This document shows, piece after piece, positions 53,467 to 63,621 of a stretch of DNA of 64,000 nucleotides. Source of the stretch: JAJDZL01 sp965220665 (GTDB lineage: Bacteria > Pseudomonadota > Gammaproteobacteria > Arenicellales > JAJDZL01); the NCBI GenBank assembly GCA_965220665.1, contig CBDCQQ010000004.1:310001-374000 (forward strand), read 5' to 3'. The position numbers and the translations under genes were made by a program. Numbering within the stretch: the stretch's first letter is position 1; every line of letters begins with the position of its first letter. Under the pieces are notes generated by a model. It ran no database searches and was not told where the DNA came from. It saw only the letters and a program-made list of their open reading frames with translations.

Positions 53467-54507
53467 ATGAAGTTTCAACTTGCCATCAACATGGAAAGAA
53501 TGGACCAAAGCATATCAATGCAAGACGTCCTGAAGCACACTTTGGAAATGGTTCAAATTGCAGAGAGAGGCGGATTCAATATCGTTTGGGCAGCAGAACA
53601 TCATGCATTGGAGATGACAATTGCCCCAAACCCGTTTCAGATTCTGACCTGGTTTGCAGGTCACACGAACGATATTCGGCTGGGTACAGCAGTCGCAGTA
53701 GCCGCCTATTGGAATCCAATTAATTTGGCTGGCGAAGCTGCTTTACTTGATCAAATTAGCGGCGGGCGACTGGAGTTTGGAATTGGCTCAGGTGCCTATC
53801 AACGTGAATTCGACCGCCTGTGCCCCGGATTGAAACAATCAGATGCATGGCGATACATGCAGGAAATGCTTCCGATACTGAAAGAACTTTGGAAAGGCGA
53901 TGTTAAACACGAAGGGGAGTATTGGTCATTCCCGACTTCAACTTCAGTCCCAAAACCCTTGCAGAAACCACATCCACCGTTATGGGTTGCCGCGAGGTCT
54001 CCAATTACGTTTGACTATGCTGTCGCAAACGGCTGCAACATCATTTCCTGGCCACTGTCTCGCCCCTTTAAAGAAATTGAACTCTACAAATTGCAATTGG
54101 CAGAAGCAATCGAAAAAGATACCAGTAATCATAAACCCATATTTGCGATCATGCGACACACTGCCGTCTATCAAAACACAAAAGCACGAGATAACGCAGT
54201 TTCCTCAATTCAGAAAACGATGGGAATGTTCGAGAACTTGTTCCGAAACTTAGGCGATGTTGATAACGGCTTTCCAAAAGTCATTCCGCTGGAAGAACTC
54301 TCTGAACGTGAACAGTACAACCCCGGCATGATGACTCAGAACTTAATGATGGGCACTCCTGACGAAGTCATTAGAAAGTTGGAGAGTTATAGACAAGCCG
54401 GTGTGGACGAATTCGTCTATCTTGCAAGCTACGGACTTAGCCAGAAAGAACAGAAGAATTCACTATTACTGTTTTGTGATGAGGTAATTCCCGCATTTCA
54501 GACGTAA
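53467..54507 (+). CDS. LLM-class flavin-dependent oxidoreductase
   Basis: 346-residue bacterial-luciferase-like TIM-barrel monooxygenase or reductase using FMNH2 or F420. Motifs: NIVWAAEHHALEMTIAPNP in the N-terminal third, RLGTAVAVAAYWNPINLAGEAALLDQISGGRLEFGIGSG across the centre, and MMGTPDEVIRKLESYRQAGVDEFV near the C-terminus. It probably attacks an organosulfur or amine compound; neighbours downstream include a sulfonate/nitrate-type importer, though 680 bases away. No reductase partner adjacent. Confidence 0.9.
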   Translation: MKFQLAINMERMDQSISMQDVLKHTLEMVQIAERGGFNIVWAAEHHALEMTIAPNPFQILTWFAGHTNDIRLGTAVAVAAYWNPINLAGEAALLDQISGGRLEFGIGSGAYQREFDRLCPGLKQSDAWRYMQEMLPILKELWKGDVKHEGEYWSFPTSTSVPKPLQKPHPPLWVAARSPITFDYAVANGCNIISWPLSRPFKEIELYKLQLAEAIEKDTSNHKPIFAIMRHTAVYQNTKARDNAVSSIQKTMGMFENLFRNLGDVDNGFPKVIPLEELSEREQYNPGMMTQNLMMGTPDEVIRKLESYRQAGVDEFVYLASYGLSQKEQKNSLLLFCDEVIPAFQT

Positions 54508-55189
54508 ATCTCTGATGCCTTTTTTATCAGATATCAACACCCTCAAGGCTACTTCACGGATTGTGAGATATTATCATGCTTTCTGTCGGACATTCTCTTT
54601 GCGGTTCATCTTGATATCCACAACAATTAATAGCACCTCTTAGTTGCTGCCTGGCAAAACAGAAATTCCAGTCGCAGGTCTAATTCCGGGACTGGGTGTC
54701 CATCGAAAATATGGTGTAAATTCGTACGAGACTCTCGTATACGGAATGACAATCATACTTGTTGTGTTGACTGTCAATCGCATAGACCTGAATTACATTC
54801 TTGGTCATTTGCTACCAACCTTAATGGTTTACTGAATATTCTTCCTCTGGACACCTCGTAGATTGAAATTGTTTAAGAGGAAAACTCCAGTCTGAATTTT
54901 ATGACGTCGAATATATCGTTAATGGAGCATCAGCCTGCTTGATTCTATTACTTTTCATCTAAAATAGCCTGAATGAAGCAACAAATTATTGAATCTGCAT
55001 TGTTAGATTTAAACCGGCGACTGCATGTATGTTGCTTGACAGGAGGGTGATTGCTACACTTCTCATGCATTGGATAGAAGATCCACGGTCGCTGTGCTTG
55101 CCACCTAAATTGTTGTGGGTCGGCGAGATGCATTTCAAAATTTATTAGCTGGAATTTAAGATTAGAACTATCTACTGAGGAGGCTTGAA
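54508..55189. other. 682-base intergenic region upstream of an ABC importer operon
   Basis: One plus-strand frame, 54644-54835, ends with a hydrophobic stretch (YGMTIILVVLTVNRIDLNYI) that could be the tail of a lost membrane transporter gene, but it has no credible start or family. The remainder must contain the importer promoter. The importer gene has GGAGG about 8 bases before ATG 55190. I see no TPP riboswitch motif although the binding protein is of the NMT1/THI5 type. Confidence 0.35.
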
Positions 55190-56167
55190 ATGAAAATCTC
55201 AAAAAAAGTACTTTGTTTTGCCCTTGCTGCTGTAGTCGGCAGTATATCTCTAGAGCTTCGTGCAGACACATTGACGCTCGCCCATTCGACATGGGTTGGT
55301 TATGGACCGTTTTACATTGCCCGAGACAAGGGCTTTTTTGAACAAGAGGGTGTCAGCATTGAGCTTCGTATCATGGAAAATACACCATTGAAAATGGGCG
55401 CCTTTATGGCCGGTCAGGTTGATTTGGTTGCTTCGACCGCTGATGAATTTCCAATCTACATGAAGCCTGGCACGCCAGTCAAGTATTTTCTAGCAGTCGA
55501 CAACTCTAATGGTGGAGATGGCGTCGTATCCAATAAGGAAATTACGACCGTGGGCGACCTAAAAGGACACAATGTAGCATTTGAAGAGGGTTCTGTTTCC
55601 CAGTTTTTTATTAATGCGCTACTATTGGAAGCCGGTCTGACACAGGACGATATTAACATGGTAAATATGACTGCGACTGATGCCGGTGCAGCTTTTGTTG
55701 CCGGTCGGGTTGATGCCGCAGTAACCTGGGAGCCTCACCTGACTCAGGGTGAGCAGACGGAACACGGTCATCGCCTGATCGACAGTTCCCAGAAGCCGGG
55801 ACTGATCGTGGATGTTGTTGCTGCTACCCAGGATACAATCGATCAACATGGGGATCAGTTGAAAGCCTTCGTTCGAGGTTGGCAGCGGGCACTTGAGTTC
55901 CTTGCTGAAAATCCAGCAGAAGGCTATCAGATAATGGCGGATGGTGTCGGCGGATGGCTGGCTGATCCGGCTGAATTCGAAGCAGTGGTAACTGGTGTAG
56001 AGTATCTCGACATTGATCGAAATAAGGAAATGTTCGGCAGTTCAGACGCGCCAGGTCAATTACATAGCACACTGAGTGATGCGATCACGATATGGTCCGG
56101 ATTTGGTAAAGTTCAGGTCGAGGGGCTGACCTCTCAAGATGTGCTTACGACCGATTATCTGGACTGA
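55190..56167 (+). CDS. ABC importer solute-binding protein, NMT1/THI5-like
   Basis: 325-residue periplasmic binding protein. The signal peptide is residues 1-25, ending LELRA. The mature start, DTLTLAHSTWVGYGPFYIA, and RVDAAVTWEPHLTQG are typical of nitrate/sulfonate/taurine/pyrimidine-precursor binders. First gene of an importer operon with permease and ATPase. GGAGG precedes the ATG. The ligand is not readable; aliphatic sulfonates, nitrate or an amine are possible. Confidence 0.92.
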   Translation: MKISKKVLCFALAAVVGSISLELRADTLTLAHSTWVGYGPFYIARDKGFFEQEGVSIELRIMENTPLKMGAFMAGQVDLVASTADEFPIYMKPGTPVKYFLAVDNSNGGDGVVSNKEITTVGDLKGHNVAFEEGSVSQFFINALLLEAGLTQDDINMVNMTATDAGAAFVAGRVDAAVTWEPHLTQGEQTEHGHRLIDSSQKPGLIVDVVAATQDTIDQHGDQLKAFVRGWQRALEFLAENPAEGYQIMADGVGGWLADPAEFEAVVTGVEYLDIDRNKEMFGSSDAPGQLHSTLSDAITIWSGFGKVQVEGLTSQDVLTTDYLD

Positions 56168-56200
56168 TTCGGAGTATTAATTCCGCTTGGATGAGCAAGA

Positions 56201-56989
56201 TTGACGCGGCTATTTACGCCTAAACGATCGATTCCCCGATCAATTGAGATCAGCGTAGGTACCGCCGTTGCGGGATCGGCGCTGCTGACCTGGTGCCTGT
56301 TGAGTTATTTGCAGCTGGTGAGCGGCGCTTTTCTTCCGCGCCCGGATGAAGTCTGGACAGCCTTTGTCAAAGTACTCTCCAATGGTTCATTGTTCGAACA
56401 CATGCAGGTCAGCCTGGCCGAAATCTATATCGGTTTTTTTCTTTCGTCCATTATCGCAGTGCCACTTGGTATCCTCATGGGCAGTTACCGCATTGTTGCG
56501 GCCGCCATTGAACCACTTGTCAACTTCATGCGCTATCTGCCGGTTACCGCGCTGATTCCTCTGTTGATTTTGTGGATTGGTATCGGTATTGAAGAAAAAA
56601 TTGCAGTAATTTTCCTGGGTACTTTTTTCCAGCAAATTGTATTGTGTGCTGATGTTTCCGCAAATGTATCCGACGACCTTTACAATGTGTCGTATACCCT
56701 AGGTGTCAACCGGCGGCAGGTCATCACGCGTGTGATGCTACCTGCCACATTACCCGGTGTGATGGATACCCTTCGCGTAACAATGGGCTGGGCGTGGACT
56801 TTCCTGGTGGTTGCAGAATTGGTGGCGGCATCAGCTGGGTTGGGCTACATGATTCTGCAAGCGATGCGAGGCCTTCATCCCGCCACAATCTTTGTCGGCA
56901 TATTCACCATCGGTATCCTAGGTCTGTTAACAGACCTGGTTTTTAAAATGGCCAAGCGCTGGCTGCTACCTTGGACTGCAGCACATTAA
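56201..56989 (+). CDS. ABC importer permease, SsuC/TauC family
   Basis: 262-residue inner-membrane permease with about six membrane segments and the coupling loop YNVSYTLGVNRRQVITRVMLPATLPGV. TTG 56201 is the only possible start, since a stop lies three codons upstream. It is 33 bases from the binding-protein gene and 15 from the ATPase gene. Confidence 0.92.
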   Translation: MTRLFTPKRSIPRSIEISVGTAVAGSALLTWCLLSYLQLVSGAFLPRPDEVWTAFVKVLSNGSLFEHMQVSLAEIYIGFFLSSIIAVPLGILMGSYRIVAAAIEPLVNFMRYLPVTALIPLLILWIGIGIEEKIAVIFLGTFFQQIVLCADVSANVSDDLYNVSYTLGVNRRQVITRVMLPATLPGVMDTLRVTMGWAWTFLVVAELVAASAGLGYMILQAMRGLHPATIFVGIFTIGILGLLTDLVFKMAKRWLLPWTAAH

Positions 56990-57004
56990 TGGGAAGCGTT
57001 TGAG

Positions 57005-57805
57005 ATGGGACAGGTTTCAATACGCAATGTCGCACTGCACTTTACATCTCAACGTGTCGGTACGGTGACCGCACTTGAAAATCTTTCGCTGGAAATCCCT
57101 GACAAACAGTTTGCTGTCATTGTCGGACCTTCGGGATGTGGAAAATCAAGCCTGTTGCACCTAGTGGCCGGTCTCACAGAAGTATCGGCAGGGGGTTGCT
57201 ATGTTGATGATGAACTTATCACAGACCCCGGCGCAGACCGAGGCATGGTATTTCAAAATTATTCGCTTTTCCCCTGGCTGACCGTCAAAAAGAATGTGGA
57301 GTTCGGCTTATCAATTCAGAAAATATCTGCTGATCAGCGCGCCCAACGTGCACAGCATTACATCCATTCCGTCGGACTCAAAGGATTTGAAGACGCTTAT
57401 TCCAGTCAGCTTTCAGGCGGCATGCAACAACGTGCTGCCATTGCGCGTGCCCTCGCAAATGATCCCCAAGTTTTACTCATGGACGAGCCGTTCGGAGCGC
57501 TTGACAGTCAAACGCGCACCATTATGCAGGAGTTGCTACTACGCATCTGGGAACGTGAACAAAAGACGGTACTATTCGTGACTCACGATATTGATGAAGC
57601 ACTATTGTTGGGAGATGTCGTCTATGTGATGTCTGGCCGTCCCGGGACTATTGTCGATTCAGTTGGTGTAACGCTTGAGCGCCCGCGGCACTATGAAATG
57701 GTGACTAGTCCTGAATTTATTGAACTGAAACGACGCATCATGGTGAACCTGCACCGCGAAGTCGAGCAGGCTATGATGCAAAATCAAGCACATTTAACCG
57801 GATAA
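57005..57805 (+). CDS. ABC importer ATPase, SsuB/TauB family
   Basis: 266-residue ATPase. Walker A GPSGCGKSS, Q-loop MVFQNYSLFPWLTVKKNV, signature LSGGMQQR, Walker B VLLMDEPFGALD and H-loop FVTHDIDEALLLGD. The order binding protein, permease, ATPase and the LSGGMQQR signature are characteristic of the nitrate/sulfonate/taurine class. Its stop is two bases before the alcohol dehydrogenase start. Confidence 0.94.
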   Translation: MGQVSIRNVALHFTSQRVGTVTALENLSLEIPDKQFAVIVGPSGCGKSSLLHLVAGLTEVSAGGCYVDDELITDPGADRGMVFQNYSLFPWLTVKKNVEFGLSIQKISADQRAQRAQHYIHSVGLKGFEDAYSSQLSGGMQQRAAIARALANDPQVLLMDEPFGALDSQTRTIMQELLLRIWEREQKTVLFVTHDIDEALLLGDVVYVMSGRPGTIVDSVGVTLERPRHYEMVTSPEFIELKRRIMVNLHREVEQAMMQNQAHLTG

Positions 57806-57807
57806 GA

Positions 57808-58830
57808 ATGCAAATGACTGACTACATGAAATCCGCACGAATGGTTGGTGTCAAAACACCGCTCGAATTGGTTGATGTTCCGGTTCCCGAGCCTGGTCCG
57901 GGAGAGGTGTTGGTGAAAATCGAGGTATGTGGTCTTTGTCATTCTGATCTACATTTTTGGCTTGGCGAGCACCCATTGCCGGAACTGCCGACGACACTGG
58001 GACACGAGGGTATAGGTAAAGTGGTAAAAACCGGCGCAGGTGTTAAAAATATCACGACAGGAATGCGTGTTGGCATTGGCTATGTTTATGACACCTGCGG
58101 TGCGTGCCGCGAGTGTTTGACCGGTCACGAAACCCACTGTGCGAATGTCGCGTGTACAGGCGTTGATGCCCAAGGGTGTTTTGCCGAGTACACAGTGTTG
58201 CGAGCGAATTGGGTTACAGTCATCCCTGAAGTTTTGGACGCGGTTGATGCGGCACCGCTTTTGTGCGCTGGCGTCGCGGCTTACAGTGCGACGCGCAAGG
58301 CTGCGTTGCAGCCAGGTGAGCTAGCGGTTGTTTTTGGGTCTGGAGGTCTGGGTTCCTACGCCATACAGTTTGCCAAACTGTCAGGTGCAACTGTCGTCGC
58401 AGTTGACCTGGCCGATGAGAAGCTGGAACATGCCCTGTCGCTTGGTGCGGATTATGCGCTCAAGGCGGACGACAATTCCATTGACAAAATCAGGGGATTG
58501 GGTGGAGCAGATGCGAGTTTCAATTTTGCACCATCCCCGGCGAGCTGGCGGCAGATGATTGATAGCGCCGCGGCCCGCTGTCGATTGGTACTGATTTCAC
58601 TGCCACACGAAGACCTGAGGTTTAATGCTGCAGAGGTGATCGAAAATGGTCTTCAAATTTTCGGTAGTGCTGACGGGACTCGCCAGGAATTGCGTCAACT
58701 GATGAAATTAGCGAGTGGCGGTAAAATCAGGAGTATCGTTGAATCTGTACCCTTTATACAAATCAATGATGCGTTTAAACGACTAGCGGCTGGCTCAGTT
58801 CAAGGTCGACTGGTCATCAATATGCAATAA
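57808..58830 (+). CDS. Zinc-dependent alcohol dehydrogenase
   Basis: 340-residue medium-chain dehydrogenase. Catalytic zinc ligands C44-H45 region (CGLCHSDLH), G65-H66-E67, and a structural zinc set C97, C100, C103, C111. The NAD(P) motif is GSGGLGSYAIQFAK. It starts two bases after the importer ATPase stop (a second ATG at 57814 is also possible), so it is part of the importer operon and probably acts on the imported compound or its first product. Substrate unknown. Confidence 0.92.
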   Translation: MQMTDYMKSARMVGVKTPLELVDVPVPEPGPGEVLVKIEVCGLCHSDLHFWLGEHPLPELPTTLGHEGIGKVVKTGAGVKNITTGMRVGIGYVYDTCGACRECLTGHETHCANVACTGVDAQGCFAEYTVLRANWVTVIPEVLDAVDAAPLLCAGVAAYSATRKAALQPGELAVVFGSGGLGSYAIQFAKLSGATVVAVDLADEKLEHALSLGADYALKADDNSIDKIRGLGGADASFNFAPSPASWRQMIDSAAARCRLVLISLPHEDLRFNAAEVIENGLQIFGSADGTRQELRQLMKLASGGKIRSIVESVPFIQINDAFKRLAAGSVQGRLVINMQ

Positions 58831-59018
58831 GCTGATACTGCATATCGGAATTGGAGAATCCTAGACACTGCTGTCCGGTTAACGAGAGAAATTAGTCTTG
58901 CATCTAGTTGATATTTATTCGGTAAAACTCCGTTTGAGAGTGTCCGAGACTTCAGCGGAAGCTGACGTATCGTTCGACTCTCGAAACAGAACCATTATCA
59001 ACCAGGAGTGTTCCCGTC

Positions 59019-59200
59019 ATGTATCAGGGTAAATTCGTATTTTCTCAAATCATAGGCCATTCGCCATGGAAATCGTTTCACCGCTAGGTTAAGCGTTGCC
59101 ATGGTAATCGCAGAGTCCGTTCATTTTCCTGTCACAACAATATCTCGCAATAGCCGTCGCACAATAGAATCGCCGCAGTCAATGGCAAGAAAAAGAAGAT
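59019..59200 (+). pseudogene. Decayed IS4-type (DUF4372) transposase, N-terminal fragment
   Basis: ATG 59019, with AGGAG upstream, starts MYQGKFVFSQIIGHSPWKSF, the normal N-terminus of IS4-type DUF4372 transposases. A TAG follows after FHR; beyond it the same frame continues VKRCHGNRRVRSFSC, still family-like, and then a shifted frame reads QYLAIAVAQ. Stop codon, frameshift and loss of everything downstream mark a dead relic. The flanking 58831-59018 has no gene; I see no terminal repeat. Confidence 0.6.
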
Positions 59201-59253
59201 CAAGAAAAAATAGCACGGCTACGAGTTGCCAATTGCCCAATTTACTTTAACCG

Positions 59254-60570
59254 TTACACCGGCAAGTTTCGCAGATAGTCTCCCAAAGAAGGGATGGGGA
59301 ACTGGTAATGGTAGGGAAGATTCTTTACCGGAGCCAATAAACCGGCATCATGCAGGGCGTTTGATAGAAAGTCATTGAAAGAATCCCCTGAATCATTCAG
59401 CGAAGACTCCGCAAGGTGTCTGTCTGAGCTGTTTGCGAGGCAAAACACCGTCGGGATGATCAACCGCTACCTCAGCGAGTTGTTTGTAAAGTTCTGGGTC
59501 CTGTGAACAGGCAGCAAGCCGCTCGGCATAGTAGTCGTTTTTCCTTTCAGTTCCTTTCTCAAAAGCCTTCTCAAGCAGATGCCTTTCCAACTGGCCCTGG
59601 TTGCAACGAAGCACCCTGCCTGCAACCACGCCTACCCGGTTGACATGCTGCGGCCAACCTTGGGACAGTTCTGCAAGCGTGTTTGCCCAATAATCCTTTT
59701 CTTCTTCTGTACCAATGTAGTAGGCATCAAGCATACACCTTAGCGAACCGGTAGCATCGACAATCGAAAGCGGTTCTAGATTGACCACCCGCTCATCTGC
59801 AAATCTCGACAAGCCGCATTGACGCAGAACCTCCTGAGTGTCGCTCAAACCGAAAATTGCTGCCACCAACGGTATTCCGTAAGAGTCCCGGTGAAGACAG
59901 TCTAGAACCTCCCGGGTTGAGCTTTCAACTGGTGTATTCTGGGCTTCATCCACAAAAACCACCAGATGAAGTTTTTCAAGTAATGGCGCCGCACCGGAAA
60001 ATGCCTTCTCTGCCGACACAGATGAATCCAAATGCCTGTCGCCTGCTAGCTTTCCGTCAACTGAGATGCCCCCTATACCGCCTCCCCATTCATAAAACTC
60101 CCGATACAGCTCTTTTCCCAGTTTCCGCAACTCGTTGAATTTTTGAGTCATTGCAGTCGAATTAATCTTTGAAAGCCGTTCAGTTTCCTTATTCGCCGCA
60201 CGAATCAACTTGTCACAATATTGACCAGCGACTTCAAGGTGCCGGGATTGAGGGAAACAGCAACCCATGGATCATTCGGTGTCGAATGTCTTCTAACAGC
60301 TTCCATGCACTCTAACATCAGGGCAGATTTTCCAACTCCCGGTGCACCTTGGAATATCATTGTGCCGCCACCAATATGTCCGAGCCGAAGGCTGTTTAGA
60401 GCTCTGCGGAAAACCTCATATTCAGCATCCCGCCCAGAAAAGAAAGGCTCACGACCGACTTCAGCATGATCGGTGAGATCCAGCCACTCCTCCTGTGGAG
60501 GTAGCTCGACTGGCGGTGGTTTTGAAAACGGCACCTGACTCATAGGCTCTATTGACGACTCATTCCCCAA
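59254..60570 (-). pseudogene. AAA-type ATPase gene broken by two frameshifts
   Basis: Three overlapping frames make one protein of about 440 residues. Frame 1 (60570-60205) has Walker A GAPGVGKSALMLE. Frame 2 (60268-59393) has Walker B LHLVVFVDEAQNTP and the sensor region AAIFGLSDTQEVL. Frame 3 (59463-59254) has the C-terminal winged-helix end (DSFNDFLSNALHDAGLL and SLGDYLRNLP). The first break is near 60238, where TTG AAG should probably read TTG GAA G (one base lost). The second is near 59430. Similar orphan ATPases occur in mobile islands. Sequencing error should be excluded. Confidence 0.7.
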
Positions 60571-60661
60571 AAGGTTATCTCACCTTAAATTTCGAATGAA
60601 CTGGCAAATATACCTTGCTGAAATTGCAAGCCTTGATGCCACACAATTGAGAAAGGATCGA

Positions 60662-61453
60662 CTACTGGCCTTTCCAACTCGCATCGCGCTTTTCAGCGAA
60701 AGCTTTTGGCCCTTCCATTGCATCAGCAGAGGCTTTCATTTTTTCATAACCTTCAAATTCACCCGCGTGCATCATGCGATAGCATTCCTCAACGCTCGCA
60801 TTCTCAGCCTTTCGAAGAATTTCCTTCACTGCCGTAACCACTAAAGGTGCGCCTTCTGCGATAGTTCTCGCAAGTTTCCAAGCACTGTCCATCAGTTGCT
60901 CAAGTGGAACTACCTGATTAATCAAGCCCCACCGTAAAGCCTCCTCAGCCGACATTCTTCGACCAGTCAGCAGCATCTCTATCGCTACTGCCCTTGGAAT
61001 CCATCGGGTTAATCGAAATGTTGCTGCATCAGCTACAACGCCAACTTTGATCTCCGGTAGAAAAAACTGAGCGTGCTCGGCAGCAATGATCAAGTCACCC
61101 GACAATGCCAGTTCAAATCCGCCACCAACCGCGTAGCCGTTGACTGCACTGATGATCGGTTTATTCAAGTCATGCAGTTCACAAAGGCCTGCAAAACCGC
61201 CCGGACCATAGTCGCCATCAAGTTCTGCTTCACCCGATGCCGCTTCTTTCAGATCCCAGCCAGCAGAGAAAAATTTATCACCACTGCCGGTTACGATTGC
61301 AACTCTCAACTCATCATCATCCCGAAAGTTACAGAACACCTCCCCCAACTCTTTGCTTGTTGCCGTATCAATTGCATTCGCTTTGGGGCGGTTAACTGTC
61401 ACTTCAAGAATTGAATCTTCCTGCCGGACTAGTACATTACTTACACTCATCAT
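60662..61453 (-). CDS. caiD: Carnitinyl-CoA dehydratase (enoyl-CoA hydratase family)
   Basis: 263-residue crotonase-fold enzyme closest to CaiD. Oxyanion-hole segments FFSAGWDLKEAASGE and NGYAVGGGFELALSGDLIIA; catalytic Glu region FFLPEIKVGVVADAATFRLTRWIP. CaiD interconverts L-carnitinyl-CoA and crotonobetainyl-CoA. The C-terminus EFEGYEKMKASADAMEGPKAFAEKR is typical. It lies downstream of an acyl-CoA ligase and L-carnitine dehydrogenase on the same strand. No caiA, caiB or caiT is in the window. Confidence 0.88.
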   Translation of the reverse strand: MMSVSNVLVRQEDSILEVTVNRPKANAIDTATSKELGEVFCNFRDDDELRVAIVTGSGDKFFSAGWDLKEAASGEAELDGDYGPGGFAGLCELHDLNKPIISAVNGYAVGGGFELALSGDLIIAAEHAQFFLPEIKVGVVADAATFRLTRWIPRAVAIEMLLTGRRMSAEEALRWGLINQVVPLEQLMDSAWKLARTIAEGAPLVVTAVKEILRKAENASVEECYRMMHAGEFEGYEKMKASADAMEGPKAFAEKRDASWKGQ

Positions 61454-61548
61454 TTCTTAACCTGAGTTTTGGGTGTTTAAATCATTTTTGACTTCAATTC
61501 GATTGGATGCCTTTAGGTGACTGACAGGTACAGCAATCAAAATCGAGT

Positions 61549-63612
61549 TTACTCGCTAAATCGGTAGACAACATCAACCGCCTTCACACCCGCACCTGGG
61601 GCATAGACGAATAGAGGATTGACTTCAATTTCAATGATTTTATTGGCTTCGTCAATAGCGAATCTCGCAAGAGCCCGAATGAATCTTAAAACTGCAGTCA
61701 TATCACCTTGGATACCCCGATAACCACTCAACAGTTTGCCGATTCTCAACTGATTCAGGCATGTTTGTATATCATCGTTGAGAATAGGAAAATGTAAAAC
61801 AGCCGAATCCTGCAGTAAATTTGCCAGTTTTCCTCCTGCTCCAATTACCATGATCGGTCCGAATGTTGCATCTACCCGAAATGCCACCAGCATTTCGATT
61901 ATGGGTGCAGGCAACTGCGGTTCAATCAGCACCGCATCTGAGAGACGGAAAATCGATTCACATGCTTGTATCAGGTCATCATCCGATTGAATATCGAGTA
62001 TGACCCCACCAACGTCTGATTTGTGAATAGTTTCGACTGATGAAATTTTCGCGACTACAGGGTACCCTATCCTTGACGTTGCAGAGACCGCTTCTTCAAC
62101 ACTGTTAACCAACTCACCAGCAACTACAGGAATTCCAGCTTGCAGTAATTGTTGCTTTCCTTCAAATTCGTCTAGTGAATCTTCCACACCTCGACAGGGT
62201 GTCATGTCTATCAAGGGCATCAGAGAACTGACAGAATTTGCCTTTCTCGCAAATTCAACAGAATCTGCTAATGCATCGACACACTCAACCATTCCGACCA
62301 TCGGTGGTATGCTGTGCTCCAGCATGGTACTTTGATATTTTGGCGGAAAATTTTCATGTAATGTGGAAACGGCAACTACATTTGCACCTGTATTATCTTT
62401 TGCATCTTTAATGGCCTGAATCGCAGCGCCCCACTCAACCGGGTCGCAGATTCCCTCGATTGGAAAATCAATGACATTGACATTAATGTTTTGAGAACCT
62501 TCATAAACTGCTTGAAAACACTCCGTTTGTGCAGCCTGATCGCCCCAAATATAAGTGTGATAGTCCAAAGGATTTGAAACAACAACTCTATCACCCAAAA
62601 CTTCATAAAGCCGCCTGCGTTGTGTGTCCGATAATTCGGCAAACTCCAGATTTTTTTTCGCTACCAGGTCCGCCATTAAGGCCGCTTCGCCACCGGAACA
62701 ACTGATTGAAGCAATTGAAGGATTGTCCTCAGGAGGAATCAGCGAAACTAACTTAAGCGTTTCAAGTAATTGTGGAATGCTGTGCACTTGAATGATGCCA
62801 AACTTCTGATAAAACGCACTGCTCACCTGGCCGTCGGTTGACAGCGAGTATGAATGCGTTCGGGTCACGTTGGCACCGATTGTCGACTGACCAGACTCTA
62901 ACACAACAATTGGCACCCTTTTCTTCAGTGCCTCGATTGCAGCAACTGAGAACTCAGACGCATCGACCACACCCTCAAGATAAAGACCAATGGCAGTAAC
63001 ACCCGGATTTTCCAGCATTGCATGAATGTAGTCATGCGTTTTGACGCCTGTCATGTTGCCAGTCGAGATCAAAAATACAACAGGAACGCCTCGCCTCTGC
63101 ATGGTCAAACTGACAGTAATGTTGCCACTCTGGCTGATAATGGCTGCTCCTCTCTGACAACGTACCCCGCCCTGCTCGTCTGGCCATAGCGCAACGCCAT
63201 CCTGGTAATTCAACATTCCGTAACAGTTTGGCCCAATGAGAGGCATATCCCCTCTTGCGGCATCCAAGTCTTTTTGGGACTCAATTCCCTTACCGCCGAC
63301 TTCAGCAAATCCTGAAGCGTAGCAGATGACGCCTCCTGCTCCTGCTGCAGCCAACTCCCCAACCACTTTGATGGTCGGCTCTCTCGGGACCGCAACAAAG
63401 GCTGCATCCGGTGGTCGCGGCAAATCTTGAATGGAACGAAAACAAGGACGCGAATACATCTCATCGCGGTGTGGATTGACAGGCCAAATTTCCCCTTCAA
63501 ATCCCATGAGATCGCATTGGCGAATCGCCCGTTCCGCCATTTTGCCACCAATCATCGCAATACTGCGTGGGCGCAGCAACCGGTTGAGTGCTCTGTGATA
63601 AGTGCGTTTCAA
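61549..63612 (-). CDS. ADP-forming acyl-CoA ligase (acetate-CoA ligase family)
   Basis: 687-residue two-part ligase. An N-terminal CoA-binding Rossmann domain (RPRSIAMIGGKMAERAIRQC) is followed by a succinyl-CoA-ligase-like domain with ISCSGGEAALMADLVA, and a C-terminal ATP-grasp domain (from LLQAGIPVVAGELV, with KISSVETIHKSDVGGV). Such enzymes link acid + CoA + ATP to acyl-CoA + ADP. It starts on TTG 9 bases after the L-carnitine dehydrogenase stop. In this setting it probably activates a carnitine-derived acid, taking the place of CaiC; inference. Confidence 0.88.
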   Translation of the reverse strand: MKRTYHRALNRLLRPRSIAMIGGKMAERAIRQCDLMGFEGEIWPVNPHRDEMYSRPCFRSIQDLPRPPDAAFVAVPREPTIKVVGELAAAGAGGVICYASGFAEVGGKGIESQKDLDAARGDMPLIGPNCYGMLNYQDGVALWPDEQGGVRCQRGAAIISQSGNITVSLTMQRRGVPVVFLISTGNMTGVKTHDYIHAMLENPGVTAIGLYLEGVVDASEFSVAAIEALKKRVPIVVLESGQSTIGANVTRTHSYSLSTDGQVSSAFYQKFGIIQVHSIPQLLETLKLVSLIPPEDNPSIASISCSGGEAALMADLVAKKNLEFAELSDTQRRRLYEVLGDRVVVSNPLDYHTYIWGDQAAQTECFQAVYEGSQNINVNVIDFPIEGICDPVEWGAAIQAIKDAKDNTGANVVAVSTLHENFPPKYQSTMLEHSIPPMVGMVECVDALADSVEFARKANSVSSLMPLIDMTPCRGVEDSLDEFEGKQQLLQAGIPVVAGELVNSVEEAVSATSRIGYPVVAKISSVETIHKSDVGGVILDIQSDDDLIQACESIFRLSDAVLIEPQLPAPIIEMLVAFRVDATFGPIMVIGAGGKLANLLQDSAVLHFPILNDDIQTCLNQLRIGKLLSGYRGIQGDMTAVLRFIRALARFAIDEANKIIEIEVNPLFVYAPGAGVKAVDVVYRFSE

Positions 63613-63621
63613 TGGCGCAGT

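Noticed and set aside
55000..55189. TPP riboswitch before the NMT1/THI5-like gene
   Set aside because: No CTGAGA-type core or matching stems were found.
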